NCBI RefSeq assembly: GCF_009602465.1 | Contig: NZ_WBKP01000009.1 | Span: 39,203-103,202, forward strand | Length of the DNA stretch: 64,000 nucleotides | Source of the DNA: Cumulibacter manganitolerans | Lineage (GTDB): Bacteria; Actinomycetota; Actinomycetes; Mycobacteriales; Antricoccaceae | Reading direction: 5' to 3' | Part shown: positions 61,310 to 64,000 of the stretch, piece after piece | Position numbering within the stretch: the first letter of the stretch is position 1 | Layout: each line of letters begins with the position of its first letter | The notes under the pieces: model-generated | The model's database searches: none | Told to the model about the DNA's origin: nothing | The model's input: the letters and a program-made list of their open reading frames with translations, nothing else | Made by a program: the position numbers and the translations under genes

Positions 61310-62608
61310 GTGGCCCAGGCCGACGACCCGCGGCGCCGGATCCCGCGCACCGACGCCCTGCTGGCCCACCCCACGGTCGCCGCCGCCGCCGACGAGTACG
61401 GCGCCGCCGCGGTACGCGAGGTGGTGACCGAAGTCCAGCAGCGGGCCCGCGACGGGCAGATCGTCCCGGAGCAGGTGCTCGAGCACGTGATCAGCGCGCT
61501 GCCCACCCGGCCGGGCTCGATGACACCGGTGATCAACGCGACCGGGATCGTCGTGCACACCAACATCGGGCGGGCGCCCCTGGACCCCCGCGCGGTCGAG
61601 GCGCTCGTCGCGGCGAGCGGCTACGTCGACGTGGAGCTCGATCTGGGCACCGGGCAACGTGCCTCCCGGGGCGCCGGGGCGCTGCAGGCCCTGCTCGCCG
61701 CCGTCCCCGAGGCCGAGGACTGCCTCGTCGTGAACAACGGCGCAGCCGCCCTCGTGCTGGCGACGACCGCGTTGGCGACCGGCCGCGAGGTGGTGATCAG
61801 CCGCGGCGAGCTCGTCGAGATCGGGGACCGGTTCCGCCTGCCCGACCTCATCGAGTCCACCGGCGCGGTACTGCGCGAGGTCGGCACGACGAACCGCACG
61901 TCCGTCGCCGACTACGCGGCCGCGATCGGGGAGCGCACCGGCTGCATCCTCAAGGTGCACCCCAGCAACTTCCGCATCGACGGGTTCACCTCGTCCGTCG
62001 GGGTGCGGGAGCTCGCCGCCCTCGGGCCGCCGGTCGTGATGGACTCCGGCTCCGGGCTGCTGCGGCACGACGACGCGCTGCCCGAGGAACCCGACGTCGC
62101 GACCTGCCTGCGCGACGGCGCCACCCTCGTCACGGCCAGCGGCGACAAGCTGCTCGGCGGACCGCAGGCCGGGCTCGTCCTCGGCGAGCGCGCGACCGTC
62201 GAGCTGCTGCGCCGCCACCCGCTGGCCCGCGCGCTGCGGGTGGACAAGCTGACGCTGGCGGCGCTCGAGGCCACCGTGCGCGGTCCCCGTCCGCCGGTGG
62301 CCGGCTACCTGCACGCCACCCCCGACGAGCTGCGGCACAAGGCGCGGCGGCTCGCCGATGCGGCCGGCCTGAGCGCGGCCGACGTCGTCGAGGTCGACGG
62401 CCGCGTCGGAGGCGGCGGCGCCCCCGGCGTACCGCTCGCCGGGTGGGCCGTCGCGATCCCCGAGGACGGCGCGGTGGCACTGCGTACCGGCTCACCCGCC
62501 GTGCTGGCCCGCGTCGAGCGGGGCCGCTGCCTCGTCGACCCGCGGTGCGTGCCCGACGACGACCTGCCGGCGCTCGCGGGCGCCGTACGCCGGGTCCTGG
62601 GGCGGTGA
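61310..62608 (+). CDS. selA: L-seryl-tRNA(Sec) selenium transferase
   Basis: A 432-residue PLP enzyme converting Ser-tRNA-Sec to Sec-tRNA-Sec with selenophosphate. RRRIPRTDALLAHP, VINATGIVVHTNIGRAPLD, GYVDVELDLGTGQR, VVNNGAAALVLATTALATGR and the Schiff-base lysine in TASGDKLLGGPQAGLVLG (about residue 280) are diagnostic. GTG 61310 is chosen because GGAGG lies five bases upstream; GTGs at 61298 and 61304 are in frame and possible. The gene begins 27 bp after tRNA-Sec, and selB follows 7 bp downstream. Confidence 0.97.
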   Translation: MAQADDPRRRIPRTDALLAHPTVAAAADEYGAAAVREVVTEVQQRARDGQIVPEQVLEHVISALPTRPGSMTPVINATGIVVHTNIGRAPLDPRAVEALVAASGYVDVELDLGTGQRASRGAGALQALLAAVPEAEDCLVVNNGAAALVLATTALATGREVVISRGELVEIGDRFRLPDLIESTGAVLREVGTTNRTSVADYAAAIGERTGCILKVHPSNFRIDGFTSSVGVRELAALGPPVVMDSGSGLLRHDDALPEEPDVATCLRDGATLVTASGDKLLGGPQAGLVLGERATVELLRRHPLARALRVDKLTLAALEATVRGPRPPVAGYLHATPDELRHKARRLADAAGLSAADVVEVDGRVGGGGAPGVPLAGWAVAIPEDGAVALRTGSPAVLARVERGRCLVDPRCVPDDDLPALAGAVRRVLGR

Positions 62609-62615
62609 GCCTGGC

Positions 62616-64000
62616 GTGGCGGTGATCGCGACGGCCGGGCACGTCGACCACGGCAAGTCCGCGCTGGTGCGTGCGCTCACCGGCATCGAGCCCGACCGGT
62701 GGGACGAGGAGCGCCGCCGCGGGCTCACCATCGACCTCGGCTTCGCGTGGACCACCCTGCCGTCCGGCACCGACCTCTCCTTCGTCGACGTACCTGGTCA
62801 CCAGCGGTTCATCGGCAACATGCTCGCCGGGCTGGGGCCGGCCGCGGCGGTCATGGTCGTGGTCGCGGCCGACGAGGGATGGCGCGCGCAGACCGAGGAG
62901 CACCTGCTGGCGATCGATGCCCTCGGCATCCGGAACGGGCTCCTCGTCGTCACCCGCAGCGACCTCGCCGACCCCGGTACGGCCATGCGCGCGGCCCGCG
63001 ACCGCATCGCCGCGTCGTCGCTGGGCGACGTCGAGGCGGTCGCGGTCTCGGCGCGGACCGGCGACGGCGTCGCCGACGTCCGCTCGGCCCTGGACCGGCT
63101 GATCGGCGCCCTCCCGCCGGCGCCCGCTGGGCCCGCCCGCATGTGGCTCGACCGGGCGTTCACCATCCGTGGCGCCGGCACCGTGGTCACCGGGACCCTC
63201 GGCCAGGGCGAGCTCGCGACCGGGTCGCCGGTCGACCTGGTCTCGGCGACCGGCGACAGCGCTCCCGACGTCCGGATCCGCGGCCTGCACAGCCGCGACC
63301 TGCCGGTCACCTCGATCGCGGCGGTGTCCCGGGTCGCCGTGAACCTCGCCGGCATCGAGGCCGACCGCATCGGCCGCGGCGGCGTCCTGCTCACCGGCTC
63401 CTGGTCGCTCACCGACGTCCTCGACGTCCGGGTCACCGGCGTCCGCGCCGGAGAGCTGCCGGAGCAGCTGATGCTGCACGTCGGTACGCACGCCGCGCAG
63501 GTGCGGGTACGCCCGCTCGGCGACGACGCCGCCCGCCTGCAGCTGACGGCGGCGCTGCCGCTCCGCGAAGGGGATCGGGCCATCCTGCGCAACCCCGGGC
63601 TGCAGCACGTGGTGGCCGGCGCCGAGGTGCTCGATGCGGCGCCTCCGGCGCTGCGCCGGCGGGGCTCGGCGGCCCAGCGCGGCGTCGTTCTCGGCCAGGG
63701 CGCCGGATCACCGGCGTCCCTCGCGTGGTCGACGCTGCAGGAGCGCGGCGTGCTGCGGCACGCCGAGCTGGTCCGCCTCGGACTCGACGAGGCAGAGCCG
63801 CGGGGCACCCGCCGCGTCGGCGACTGGGTGGTGACCGACGCCCAGTGGTCGTCGTGGGCGGCGCTGCTGCGCGCGCTCGTGACGGCTCAACGGGACGCCG
63901 ACCCGCTCGAGCCGGGGGTCACCGAGAACGCCGCGGCCGCCGAGCTGCGGCTGCCCGAGCGCGCCGTGCTGGCGGCGCTCGCGGGCGACGCGGGCGCCGA
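62616..64000 (+). CDS. selB: selenocysteine-specific elongation factor (3' end outside window)
   Basis: The frame runs open to the last base, giving about 460 of the usual ~590 residues. The GTPase domain has the P-loop AGHVDHGKSA, switch region RGLTIDLGF, DVPGH (G3) and VTRSDLAD (G4). MWLDRAFTIRGAGTVVTGTL marks the following EF-Tu-like domain. The winged-helix domains that bind the SECIS hairpin have begun near the end of the window. It brings Sec-tRNA to ribosomes stalled at UGA. Start GTG 62616; GTG 62622 is also possible. The 3' end is cut off by the window. Confidence 0.96.
   Translation, partial: MAVIATAGHVDHGKSALVRALTGIEPDRWDEERRRGLTIDLGFAWTTLPSGTDLSFVDVPGHQRFIGNMLAGLGPAAAVMVVVAADEGWRAQTEEHLLAIDALGIRNGLLVVTRSDLADPGTAMRAARDRIAASSLGDVEAVAVSARTGDGVADVRSALDRLIGALPPAPAGPARMWLDRAFTIRGAGTVVTGTLGQGELATGSPVDLVSATGDSAPDVRIRGLHSRDLPVTSIAAVSRVAVNLAGIEADRIGRGGVLLTGSWSLTDVLDVRVTGVRAGELPEQLMLHVGTHAAQVRVRPLGDDAARLQLTAALPLREGDRAILRNPGLQHVVAGAEVLDAAPPALRRRGSAAQRGVVLGQGAGSPASLAWSTLQERGVLRHAELVRLGLDEAEPRGTRRVGDWVVTDAQWSSWAALLRALVTAQRDADPLEPGVTENAAAAELRLPERAVLAALAGDAGA

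Noticed and set aside
61141..61310. A second tRNA or selenium-related RNA near selC
   Set aside because: Only one cloverleaf with a UCA anticodon could be formed; the remaining bases are the selD and selA upstream regions.

Overview
The window comes from a high-GC (roughly 70%) actinobacterium. Supporting traits are GTG/TTG starts, leaderless-looking starts, five luciferase-like (LLM/F420-type) flavoenzymes, an F420-dependent NADP-reductase homologue, several DinB/TIGR03086 proteins of the mycothiol-linked fold, and a SAM-IV riboswitch, a class known mainly from Actinobacteria. I cannot name the genus from sequence alone. Nothing looks like prophage, plasmid or integrative element, but the chromosome carries four families of palindromic intergenic repeats.

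Layout. 1-3.6 kb: end of an MFS exporter, then an acyl-CoA ligase, crotonase and TetR regulator in one tightly overlapping operon. 3.7-11.7 kb: an LLM oxidoreductase, a methyltransferase-DinB fusion, an F420-NADP-reductase-like gene plus DoxX behind two strong palindromic operators, a gamma-glutamyltransferase-like enzyme and a double-domain CoA-transferase. 11.8-22.1 kb: a sulfur-scavenging operon. A promoter leads directly into a SAM-IV riboswitch, then a 38-codon leader peptide of the actinobacterial Cys-leader type, then two monooxygenases, a five-domain peptide/nickel-type ABC importer, a third LLM monooxygenase and a DUF1684 protein, closed by a hairpin around the last stop codon. 22.1-23.5 kb: an ERCC4-type nuclease and a 63-bp tandem array. 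23.5-36.3 kb: mostly single metabolic genes (cupin, cyclopropane synthase, methyltransferases, SelO, cytochrome oxidase subunit I with a divergent Fe-S-type regulator, a CoA-binding protein, O-acetylhomoserine sulfhydrylase, ketopantoate-reductase-like, EEP phosphatase). 36.4-39.4 kb: pntA-pntB transhydrogenase. 39.4-52.9 kb: detoxification and housekeeping genes (quinone reductase of the Xi-GST type, esterase, acyl-CoA dehydrogenase, glycosyltransferases, MerR/TipA regulator, lysS, GNAT, SDR), with four copies of a short palindrome.

53.0-64.0 kb is the highlight: a complete selenocysteine locus. A formate dehydrogenase alpha subunit is interrupted by an in-frame UGA (Sec190). A SECIS-like hairpin follows whose bulged U and loop GU fall at the same offsets as in E. 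coli fdhF. Next come the Fe-S beta subunit, an NrfD membrane subunit and an oxalate/formate-type MFS carrier. Then selD (opposite strand), tRNA-Sec (selC), selA and selB (running off the window) supply the whole decoding machinery. The cargo selenoprotein and its factors are therefore encoded side by side. Between the carrier and selD lies a scar of about 500 bp, where two copies of a 111-bp palindromic element are bracketed by a 72-bp duplication of the carrier's 3' end.

All calls are from reading the sequence and recalled family knowledge; no database search or folding program was run.
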